Shown in pieces: positions 1 to 5,698 of a stretch of 5,762 nucleotides of DNA (positions within the stretch are counted from its first letter, which is position 1; every line of letters begins with the position of its first letter). The notes under the pieces were generated by a model that was given only the letters and a program-made list of their open reading frames with translations, ran no database searches and was not told where the DNA came from. The DNA comes from Pseudomonadota bacterium (GTDB lineage Bacteria; Pseudomonadota; Gammaproteobacteria; Burkholderiales; Nitrosomonadaceae): the NCBI GenBank assembly GCA_018240935.1, contig JAFEEV010000231.1, positions 1 to 5,762 on the forward strand, read 5' to 3'. The position numbers were made by a program, and so were the translations under genes.

Positions 1-110
1 GGTAGCGAGCGACGGTCAGGCAAGGCGAAATCAGATGAAAAAGCGCAGTTTACAAGATGTAAATGAGCATTTTGAGTCTGATTTCAACACAGTATGACCG
101 AGCGCAGTAG
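1..110. repeat. Imperfect long palindrome, probable dispersed repeat or MITE-like element (cut by window edge)
   Basis: Three nested inverted-repeat pairs share almost the same centre near base 56: TTTACA (49-54) with TGTAAA (58-63) around a 3-base loop, GAAATCAGA (27-35) with TCTGATTTC (77-85), and GGTCA (14-18) with TGACC (95-99). Together they form an interrupted stem of about 86 bases. The stretch is non-coding, lies just past the last gene of the minus-strand operon, and continues on its right into a motif (TTTTTCAGAGCTTCC, 111-125) that resembles the ends of repeats I associate with Nitrosomonas-type genomes; that association is from memory. Nested arms with a common centre are seen directly; calling it a mobile or dispersed repeat is inference. 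It could also serve as a transcription end point or RNA-stabilising hairpin, although no run of T follows the stem on either strand. The left boundary is not visible. Confidence 0.5.
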
Positions 111-174
111 TTTTTCAGAGCTTCCCTGGGGATTGGTCCACAAAATAATCTTGTCCTGTAAAAAATAAGCAACC

Positions 175-1143
175 TCAGAGCCGCGCGCAACCATCCGCCG
201 CGGCTGATAGCTTGCGGCAACGCGCCGCCCACTCGAGCGGAATGGAAGCGCCCGCGCCGGCCCGCTGCGCGGTGCTGGCCGCCATGAGCGCGCCGAGCAT
301 GATGGCGCGCCCGCAGCTATCGCCGCCGATGCGGATGTTTTCTTCGATGGCCGTGCGGTAATCGGGCGCGTGCCGGGCGATATGCGCGATCACCGGCAGG
401 CCTTCCGGCACATGGCAGGCGTTACCGAAACGCTTGGCAACAGCCGCGCAGTCCAGCGTTTTTACCTGCAATGCTTCGTCCAGCAGCGGTCTTAACTTCT
501 CACCGGCGAACGGGAGTGAACCGGTCAGTGCCTGCTGGATCGGCTGGCCGTTCAGCACCGCCAACAGAACGCATCCGGCATACTGCGCCGCCGCAACGGC
601 GGTATCGTTATGATTGGTCAAACGCACCGCTTGCTCGATTTTCGCGTTCAGCGCGTCTGGTGATTCATGATGGGCCGCCACTAGAGCTGGCAGCGCCGCC
701 AATGCGGCAAACTGATCGTCGTCGGCGCCGGATTGCAGCGGAAAGTCTTCCGGTTTGAGCGGCAGCAGTGTTTGCAGGGTTACCCGCGTCGGCGAATCGA
801 TATAACCTTGATACCCGCCGCCGGGACCGAAATAGCTGCGATATTCGCTTTGGTAATCGACGCGATAGAATTTGCCGTGCCGCGCAATATGCCGCAGCAT
901 CAAATGGCACAGTTCGCCATAAGCCGATGAGTCCCCGGCTTGCTTGTTGCCGTGCGCGAAATAACCGCTGACACCGGCGTAATCATTGGCATCCGGTTGC
1001 AGAAAAACCAATCCTTTGGTTTTCTCGATGTGCGCGATGCGCTCGGGATCGTACAGCCAATGCAAACCCAGCGCCGCGGCATCGGCGACCAGCGCGCCCA
1101 GGATAGCCGCAACGCGCGGCTCAAGCGTCATAGACGTATTCAT
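175..1143 (-). CDS. ADP-ribosylglycohydrolase-family protein, J1-crystallin-like
   Basis: A 322-residue soluble, all-helical-type protein with no signal peptide or membrane segment. The start (residues 9-32, GALVADAAALGLHW within it) and the end (GGDSCGRAIMLGAL, 273-286) match the J1-crystallin/selenoprotein J branch of the ADP-ribosylglycohydrolase fold. Other landmarks are GDSSAYG (70-76), GYIDSPT (113-119), a DDDQ acidic patch (141-144) and LTNHND (175-180). Classical ARH enzymes bind two Mg ions through an N-terminal TDDT-like motif and a C-terminal DxDT motif. Here the C-terminal motif keeps D275 but has C277 and G278 instead of Asp and Thr, and the N-terminal motif is GDSS. From memory this pattern is typical of the J1 branch, so it is not decay. 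Activity on ADP-ribose cannot be assumed. ATG at 1143 is 14 bases past the preceding stop; an AAGG 12 bases upstream overlaps that stop. A start at M5 would lie even further from it. Length is normal for the family. Substrate unknown. Confidence 0.87.
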   Translation of the reverse strand: MNTSMTLEPRVAAILGALVADAAALGLHWLYDPERIAHIEKTKGLVFLQPDANDYAGVSGYFAHGNKQAGDSSAYGELCHLMLRHIARHGKFYRVDYQSEYRSYFGPGGGYQGYIDSPTRVTLQTLLPLKPEDFPLQSGADDDQFAALAALPALVAAHHESPDALNAKIEQAVRLTNHNDTAVAAAQYAGCVLLAVLNGQPIQQALTGSLPFAGEKLRPLLDEALQVKTLDCAAVAKRFGNACHVPEGLPVIAHIARHAPDYRTAIEENIRIGGDSCGRAIMLGALMAASTAQRAGAGASIPLEWAARCRKLSAAADGCARL

Positions 1144-1157
1144 GATGCGGCGCAGCC

Positions 1158-1340
1158 TTATTGGATTTCAACTTCATCCGGTATGCGGCGCGCTTCGTCG
1201 GCCAGCATCACCGGAATGCCATCCTTGATTTGAAACGCCAGCCGGTCGGGCTTGCAAATCAGTTCCTTGTCGTCCTTTTTATAGATCAGCGGGCCTTTGC
1301 ACAACGGGCAAACCAGAATATCAAGCAGTCTTGCGTCCAT
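1158..1340 (-). CDS. ycaR: YcaR/Trm112-like small zinc-ribbon protein (UPF0434)
   Basis: A 60-residue protein, the same length as E. coli YcaR as I remember it, with the family layout: MDxRLLDIL start, CPLCKG (C11, C14), a third cysteine in LICK (C29), then LAFQIKDGIPVML (34-46). The cysteines form a half zinc ribbon; three rather than four Cys is usual in this bacterial branch. Eukaryotic and archaeal Trm112 proteins are small partners that stabilise and activate methyltransferases acting on tRNA, rRNA and release factors; the bacterial role is less settled. A good ribosome-binding site, AAGGA (1346-1350), stands 5 bases before the ATG. The gene lies 21 bases after parB and 14 before the ADP-ribosylglycohydrolase gene, so it is very likely in the same transcript. 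In many proteobacteria this gene sits between lpxK and kdsB, so its position here is unusual (from memory). The C-terminal tail (47-60) is acidic and variable. Confidence 0.93.
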   Translation of the reverse strand: MDARLLDILVCPLCKGPLIYKKDDKELICKPDRLAFQIKDGIPVMLADEARRIPDEVEIQ

Positions 1341-1361
1341 AATTTTCCTTATTCGGTCATT

Positions 1362-2201
1362 TCAAAATTTGCTGAGAATATCGTCCAATTGATCCAGGCT
1401 GGTATAGTGAATCACGATATTGCCCTGGCCGTTCTTTTTCGGTTTGATCGCCACCTGCGCGCCCAAACGCTCGGAAACATCTTCCTGCAACCGCAGCAAA
1501 TCGCGGTCGGGCTTTTTCACCTTTTTCGGCAGGGGATGCTCGATTTGATTGACCAGCTTCTCGGTTTCGCGCACCGACAGTTGTTTTTGCACAATCGCGT
1601 TGGCGATTTTAATCTGCTGCACCGGCGCCAGCGGCAGCAGGGCGCGGCCATGCCCCATGTCGATTTTACCTTGCATCATCAATTCCTGCACCGGCGCGGA
1701 CAAATTCAGCAAACGCAGCAAATTGGAAATGGTGCTGCGCGAATTGCCCAGCGCTTCCCCGGCGGTCTGGTGCGTCATGCCGAACTCGTTGATCAAGCGC
1801 TGAATTCCCATCGCTTCTTCGAGCGGATTCAGGTTCTCGCGCTGGATGTTTTCGATCAGCGACATGGCCAGCGCCGATTCATCGGGAACTTTGCGGATCA
1901 ATACCGGCACTTCGGCCAATCCGGCCAATTGCGCGGCGCGCCAGCGGCGTTCCCCGGCGATGATTTCAAACCGATCCGTATCGATAGGCCGCGCCAGAAT
2001 CGGCTGCATGATGCCTTGCGCCTTGATCGACTCCGCCAGTTCCGCCAGCGCCGTTTGATCCATATTGGTGCGCGGCTGGTATTTGCCGGGCTGCAATTGG
2101 GTAATGGCCAGATTCTGCAAGGAATCTCCGCCGGTCTCATCCACTCCGCTGCCTGCCAGCAGCGCGTCCAACCCCCGCCCCAATCCTCTTGGTTTTGTCA
2201 T
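1362..2201 (-). CDS. parB: Chromosome-partitioning protein ParB (Spo0J), parS-binding CTPase clamp
   Basis: 279 residues, the usual length for chromosomal ParB. Domains in order: an N-terminal ParA-contact peptide with the conserved GLGRGLDALL (6-15); the ParB/Srx CTP-binding domain with GERRWRA (83-89) and ENIQRE (117-122); a helix-turn-helix parS-reading region at about 142-166 (QTAGEALGNSRSTISNLLRL); and a C-terminal dimerisation domain after a basic linker (KKVKKPDR, 226-233), ending LDDILSKF. ParB loads at parS, closes as a CTP-dependent sliding clamp and spreads on neighbouring DNA, forming the partition complex that ParA moves and that helps load condensin. A near-consensus parS site lies about 3.4 kb away, upstream of mnmG. 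GAGGA (2211-2215) stands 9 bases before the ATG. The gene begins 21 bases after parA, the expected partner. All key motifs are intact. Confidence 0.98.
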   Translation of the reverse strand: MTKPRGLGRGLDALLAGSGVDETGGDSLQNLAITQLQPGKYQPRTNMDQTALAELAESIKAQGIMQPILARPIDTDRFEIIAGERRWRAAQLAGLAEVPVLIRKVPDESALAMSLIENIQRENLNPLEEAMGIQRLINEFGMTHQTAGEALGNSRSTISNLLRLLNLSAPVQELMMQGKIDMGHGRALLPLAPVQQIKIANAIVQKQLSVRETEKLVNQIEHPLPKKVKKPDRDLLRLQEDVSERLGAQVAIKPKKNGQGNIVIHYTSLDQLDDILSKF

Positions 2202-2222
2202 GTTAAGGATTCCTCGTTTTCA

Positions 2223-2990
2223 TTAAGCCGGGCTAGCCGCCAAAATTTCCCGCGCCAGTTCCAGGTACGCCTGCGCGCCTTTCGATTGCCCGTCGTGGTA
2301 CAGCACCGGCAAACCGAAACCGGGCGCCTCGGCCAGGCGCACATTGCGCGGAATTACGGTGCGGTAAACCTTATTACCGAAATGCTTCTGTAGTTGATCG
2401 GAAACCTGCTGCGCCAGAATATTGCGCGGGTCGAACATGGTGCGCAGCAATCCTTCGATGCGCAGCGTGGGGTTGAAACTGCTGCGCACCCGTTTGATGG
2501 TATTGACCAGATCGCTCAGCCCCTCCAGCGCGTAATATTCGCATTGCATCGGAATCATCACCGCGTGCGCCGCGCATAAACCGTTCAAAGTCAACAGGTT
2601 CAACGCCGGCGGACAATCGATCAGAATATAATCATATTCATCCTGAACCGGCTCCAGCGCAGTCTTAAGGCGCGCCTCGCGCCGCTCGAAGCCGACCATT
2701 TCCACTTCCGCGCCGGCCAAATCGCGATTAGCGGGAATCAGGTCGTATTTACCTTGCGTGCTGGCGATGCGCGCCGCCTGGACTGGCGCATCGCCCAATA
2801 GCACCTGGTAAACCGTGGTGCGGGCAACCTGCTTGTCGGTTCCGCTGCCCATTGTGGCGTTGGCTTGCGGGTCGAGATCGACCAGCAGCACATCCATGTC
2901 CGACGCCGCCAGACTGGCGGCCAGATTGACGCTGGTGGTGGTTTTGCCGACCCCGCCTTTTTGATTCGCAATCGCTAGAATTTTTGTCAT
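2223..2990 (-). CDS. parA: Chromosome-partitioning ATPase ParA (Soj)
   Basis: 255 residues from the ATG at 2990; small chromosomal ParA without the extra N-terminal DNA-binding domain of plasmid type Ia proteins. Numbering from this ATG, the deviant Walker A motif KGGVGKT (11-17) carries the signature lysine K11 and catalytic K16; the Walker A' segment is VDLDPQAN (37-44); Walker B is ILIDCPP (122-128). ATP-bound dimers bind the nucleoid non-specifically, and ParB bound at parS stimulates ATP hydrolysis, giving directed movement of the origin region. An in-frame GTG three codons upstream (2997-2999) would add Met-His-Ala, but GGAG (2999-3002) overlaps that codon and lies 8 bases before the ATG, and MTKILAIANQKGG is the family-typical start. 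It follows rsmG by 30 bases and precedes parB by 21. No missing residues are evident. Confidence 0.98.
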   Translation of the reverse strand: MTKILAIANQKGGVGKTTTSVNLAASLAASDMDVLLVDLDPQANATMGSGTDKQVARTTVYQVLLGDAPVQAARIASTQGKYDLIPANRDLAGAEVEMVGFERREARLKTALEPVQDEYDYILIDCPPALNLLTLNGLCAAHAVMIPMQCEYYALEGLSDLVNTIKRVRSSFNPTLRIEGLLRTMFDPRNILAQQVSDQLQKHFGNKVYRTVIPRNVRLAEAPGFGLPVLYHDGQSKGAQAYLELAREILAASPA

Positions 2991-2998
2991 CGCATGCA

Positions 2999-3002
2999 CT
3001 CC
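2999..3002 (-). promoter_or_regulatory. Ribosome-binding site that decides the parA start
   Basis: On the minus strand the sequence reads TCTGGAGTGCATGCGATG. GGAG is 8 bases upstream of the ATG at 2990, an ideal distance, whereas it runs into the alternative GTG at 2999. This supports the shorter, family-typical 255-residue ParA. Confidence 0.75.
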
Positions 3003-3020
3003 AGAATACTTGAATCCGGA

Positions 3021-3665
3021 TCAAATCCGTTGCTTGATGATCACCAGTTGCCGCGCCGCATCCAACCCGGGCACGGTCAGCGGAATGATTTCTTCGAGGT
3101 AAAAGGGATCAACGATCTGCTGCAATTCACTGTCGGCACAATTCGCCTTCATCGCCACCCAGCGGCGATCCGCATCGTTTTCCGCGGTTAAATTACGGGT
3201 CAGCGCGACAAACTTACCCAATTCGGAAAACGCCCGCGTGATGATGGTGCCGACTGTGCCGGTCAAACGGACATCCTCGATGCGCTGCGCCCTGATTTCC
3301 ACATTGTGTAATGCCAGTTCGATTTTAACTTGCTGCAAAAAAACGGCTTTTTTCTGATTGCTTTCCACCAACGTTATTTGCCAATCCGGCCTCGCCAATG
3401 CAATCGGTATGCCCGGCAGCCCCGCACCGGTACCGGCATCGACGATACGCGGACCGCAAATATGCGGCACAACCGCCAAACTATCCATGATATGTTGCAC
3501 CAGCATGTCGCGCGGATCGCGGATCGCCGTCAGGTTATGCACCCGGTTCCATTTTTCGATCAGGGCTAAATAACGCTCAATGCTTTTGGCAAGGGGTGCG
3601 ATTCCGGCACTGGAATCGATCGCCAGTGCCTGCAACGACTGCTCGATTTGCGGCAACAGGCTCAT
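3021..3665 (-). CDS. rsmG: 16S rRNA (guanine527-N7)-methyltransferase RsmG (GidB)
   Basis: 214 residues, normal for the family. RsmG uses S-adenosylmethionine to place the N7-methyl group on G527 in the 530 loop of 16S rRNA; its loss is known to give low-level streptomycin resistance. Visible family features: KWNRVHNLTAIRDP (38-51) with HIMDSL (58-63); SAM-binding motif I, VDAGTGAGLPGIPIA (75-89), in a Rossmann-fold methyltransferase domain; the acidic strand end VESNQKKAVFLQQV (100-113); TRAFSEL (143-149), the usual (S/T)RAF site; and MKA (172-174) where MKG is more common. The start ATG overlaps the mnmG stop by four bases (ATGA, 3662-3665), and no clear ribosome-binding site precedes it, so translation is probably coupled to mnmG. 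The pairing with mnmG is a long-conserved arrangement. Confidence 0.97.
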   Translation of the reverse strand: MSLLPQIEQSLQALAIDSSAGIAPLAKSIERYLALIEKWNRVHNLTAIRDPRDMLVQHIMDSLAVVPHICGPRIVDAGTGAGLPGIPIALARPDWQITLVESNQKKAVFLQQVKIELALHNVEIRAQRIEDVRLTGTVGTIITRAFSELGKFVALTRNLTAENDADRRWVAMKANCADSELQQIVDPFYLEEIIPLTVPGLDAARQLVIIKQRI

Positions 3666-5560
3666 GCGGTCTGTTGTTTGTCATTGACCGCAAAACCGCG
3701 TTTCAAATGCACCAGCAACAGCGAAATCGCCGCCGGGGTCACACCGGAAATGCGCGATGCCTGCCCGACGGTTTCCGGCTTGTGCTGATTCAATTTCTGC
3801 TGCACTTCGTTCGACAAACCTTTCACCGCGCGGTAATCGATCTCCTTCGGCAACAGCGTATGTTCGTATTGCGCCTGGCGCGCCACTTCCTCCTGCTGGC
3901 GCTGGATATAGCCGTGGTATTTGGCTTGAATCTCCACCTGCTCGGCGACTTGCGCATTAACGGCCGCTTCGCCCGCGCCGGGCAACGTCATCAGCGATGC
4001 ATACGTGACATCGGGACGCTTGAGCAATTCGGTCAAGGTGTATTCGCGCTCGATGCCTTTGCCGAGCACGCGAATCGCATCTTGTTCCGGCAGTGTGGCG
4101 GGCAAAACGCGGATCGAATCGAGCCGCTGCTGTTCCTGCAAAATGGCTTCCTGCTTGGCGGAAAACGCCGCCCAGCGTTGTTCTTCGATCAATCCCAGCT
4201 TTCTGCCGGTTTCGGTCAAACGCAAATCGGCGTTGTCCTCGCGCAGTTGCAAGCGATATTCGGCGCGGCTGGTAAACATTCGGTACGGTTCTGTCACGCC
4301 GGACGTCACCAGATCGTCGACCAATACACCGAGATACGCTTCGTGACGCTGCGGTGACCACGCATCGCGCTCCTGAATCTTAAGCGCGGCATTGATACCC
4401 GCCAGCAAACCTTGCGCGGCGGCTTCTTCGTAACCGGTGGTGCCGTTGATTTGTCCGGCAAAAAACAAATTCCCGATGGTTTTGGTTTCCAGCGAACGCT
4501 TCAAATTGCGCGGATCGAAATAATCGTACTCGATGGCGTAACCGGGGCGCGTGATATGCGCGTTTTCCAGTCCGGCGATCGAATGAATCAGCTTGACCTG
4601 CACGTCGAACGGCAAACTGGTCGAAATGCCGTTCGGATAAATCTCATGGGTATGCAACCCTTCCGGTTCGAGAAAAATCTGATGCGAGGCGCGCTCGGAA
4701 AAGCGCACCACTTTATCCTCGATCGACGGGCAATAACGTGGCCCGATGCCTTCGATTTTTCCGGTGAACAGCGGCGAATCCACCAAACCGTCGCGGATGA
4801 TGCCGTGCGTTTCGCTATTGGTATGCGTGATCCAGCACGAAATCTGGCGCGGATGTTGAATGCCGGTGTCGATCAACGAAAAAAACGGCACCGGTTGGTC
4901 ACCGGGCTGTTCCAGCAATTTGGAATAATCCAGACTGCGCCCGTCGATGCGCGGCGGCGTGCCGGTTTTCAGCCGTCCCGCCGGAAATTCCATGTCGCGC
5001 AACCGTTGCGCCAGCGTTAACGCTGGCGGATCGCCCGCGCGGCCCGCTTTGAAATGGGTCTTGCCGATATGCGCCAACCCGGCCAGGAACGTGCCGACCG
5101 TCAGAATCACCGCACGCGCACGGATTTTGAGCTGTAACTGTGTCACCACGCCCGCCACGCGATCCTGCTCGACGATCAAATCGTCGACCGCTTGCTGCAT
5201 CACGCGCAAATTCGGTTGATTCTCCACCCGGCTGCGGATTGCTTGTTTGTACAGCACCCGGTCGGCCTGCGCGCGCGTCGCCCGCACTGCCGGTCCTTTG
5301 CTCGAATTCAACACGCGAAACTGAATCCCGGCCTCATCCGCCGCCATGCCCATCGCGCCACCTAATGCATCGATTTCCTTCACCAAATGACTCTTACCGA
5401 TACCACCAATCGACGGATTGCACGACATCTGCCCGATGGTTTCGATGTTATGCGTCAGCAAAAGCGTCTGGCACCCCATGCGCGCCGCCGCCAGCGCCGC
5501 CTCTGTCCCGGCATGCCCGCCACCAACTACAATAATGTCAAAATCCGAATGATGATTCAT
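3662..5560 (-). CDS. mnmG: tRNA uridine-5-carboxymethylaminomethyl modification enzyme MnmG (GidA)
   Basis: 632 residues, full length. With MnmE, this FAD enzyme makes the 5-carboxymethylaminomethyl (cmnm5) or aminomethyl modification at wobble uridine 34 of certain tRNAs, using methylene-tetrahydrofolate, NADH and glycine or ammonium. Seen in order: the N-terminal Rossmann FAD motif VGGGHAGTEAA (12-22); CNPSIGGIGKSHLVKEIDALGG (47-68); RATRAQADR (93-101); LKTGTPPRIDG (197-207); YCPSIEDKV (276-284); FFAGQINGTTGYEEAAAQG (367-385), the second FAD-contact stretch; and the helical C-terminal region that contacts tRNA and MnmE. C47 and C277 fall at the positions of the functional cysteines of the E. 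coli enzyme. The start is fixed by the motif spacing; no strong ribosome-binding site is seen before it. It is the first gene of the operon, with parS in its upstream region. Confidence 0.98.
   Translation of the reverse strand: MNHHSDFDIIVVGGGHAGTEAALAAARMGCQTLLLTHNIETIGQMSCNPSIGGIGKSHLVKEIDALGGAMGMAADEAGIQFRVLNSSKGPAVRATRAQADRVLYKQAIRSRVENQPNLRVMQQAVDDLIVEQDRVAGVVTQLQLKIRARAVILTVGTFLAGLAHIGKTHFKAGRAGDPPALTLAQRLRDMEFPAGRLKTGTPPRIDGRSLDYSKLLEQPGDQPVPFFSLIDTGIQHPRQISCWITHTNSETHGIIRDGLVDSPLFTGKIEGIGPRYCPSIEDKVVRFSERASHQIFLEPEGLHTHEIYPNGISTSLPFDVQVKLIHSIAGLENAHITRPGYAIEYDYFDPRNLKRSLETKTIGNLFFAGQINGTTGYEEAAAQGLLAGINAALKIQERDAWSPQRHEAYLGVLVDDLVTSGVTEPYRMFTSRAEYRLQLREDNADLRLTETGRKLGLIEEQRWAAFSAKQEAILQEQQRLDSIRVLPATLPEQDAIRVLGKGIEREYTLTELLKRPDVTYASLMTLPGAGEAAVNAQVAEQVEIQAKYHGYIQRQQEEVARQAQYEHTLLPKEIDYRAVKGLSNEVQQKLNQHKPETVGQASRISGVTPAAISLLLVHLKRGFAVNDKQQTA
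5009..5028. repeat. 20-bp perfect palindrome inside mnmG
   Basis: CGCCAGCGTTAACGCTGGCG reads the same on both strands with no mismatch and no spacer. It lies in the mnmG coding region, encoding the Pro-Pro-Ala-Leu-Thr-Leu-Ala-Gln part of the protein (about residues 178-185). Functional meaning is unknown; it may be chance plus codon preference. Confidence 0.6.
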
Positions 5561-5611
5561 TGTTCTAAAACCATTGAAAATCCGAGCGATACGAAGAAAT
5601 TACAGTTGAAA

Positions 5612-5627
5612 TGTTTCACGTGAAACC
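5612..5627. promoter_or_regulatory. parS: parS chromosomal centromere site (ParB binding site)
   Basis: TGTTTCACGTGAAACC matches the widely conserved bacterial parS consensus TGTTTCACGTGAAACA at 15 of 16 positions. The inner 14 bases, GTTTCACGTGAAAC (5613-5626), are a perfect palindrome. It is in the non-coding region 52 bases upstream of the mnmG start, in the same cluster that encodes ParA and ParB, which is a common place for an origin-proximal parS. ParB is expected to nucleate here and spread over flanking DNA. I saw no second copy in the window. Confidence 0.94.
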
Positions 5628-5668
5628 TTTTTGCATGGTTAGCAAAAAAGGTTGAAAATTTGGGTGCA

Positions 5669-5698
5669 ATTATAGGTGGCAGGAAACAATGAAAGCAA
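5669..5698 (-). promoter_or_regulatory. Predicted sigma-70 promoter of the mnmG-rsmG-parAB operon
   Basis: On the minus strand the -10 hexamer is a perfect TATAAT (5669-5674). A weak -35 candidate, TTGCTT (5693-5698, 18-base spacer), matches only the first three bases of TTGACA. Transcription would start near 5662, giving a leader of about 100 bases that contains parS at roughly +35 to +50. The -35 side overlaps the first codons of the possible divergent gene. The -10 is clear; the -35 and the start point are inference. Confidence 0.5.

Noticed and set aside
135..158. Weak hairpin GGTCCACAA / TTGTCC downstream of the last gene
   Set aside because: Only a few consecutive pairs and no T run follows on either strand.
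160..205. Possible terminator: AGCCGCG (179-185) pairing with CGCGGCT (199-205), with a run of six T on the minus strand at 160-165
   Set aside because: The stem is inside the end of the coding region, the loop is 13 bases, and 13 bases separate the stem from the T run, too far for a standard intrinsic terminator.
50..232. Minus-strand 60-codon frame at the left end
   Set aside because: It overlaps the end of the ADP-ribosylglycohydrolase gene in another frame and runs into the palindromic repeat; no ribosome-binding site or recognisable motif.
273..330. Loss of ARH metal-binding residues as a sign of a decayed gene
   Set aside because: The frame is full length and uninterrupted, and GGDxCxRA is, to my recollection, normal in the J1-crystallin branch, so subfamily divergence explains it better.
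1161..2393. Plus-strand open frame of 410 codons antisense to the YcaR-like gene, parB and part of parA
   Set aside because: The opposite strand holds intact, strongly recognisable genes; the frame has no ribosome-binding site and its translation is rich in Gln, His, Arg and Phe, typical of the mirror of a GC-rich gene.
2991..2999. GTG at 2999 as the parA start
   Set aside because: The ribosome-binding site GGAG overlaps this codon and is correctly spaced only for the ATG at 2990, which is also the family-typical start.
3010..3024. Near-palindrome TTGAATCCGGATCAA at the rsmG-parA junction
   Set aside because: Imperfect, short, and overlaps the rsmG stop; nothing distinguishes it from chance.
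3596..5020. Plus-strand open frames of 253 codons (3596-4357) and 202 codons (4412-5020) antisense to mnmG
   Set aside because: They are shadows of the well-conserved mnmG and rsmG reading frames, with biased composition and no start signals.
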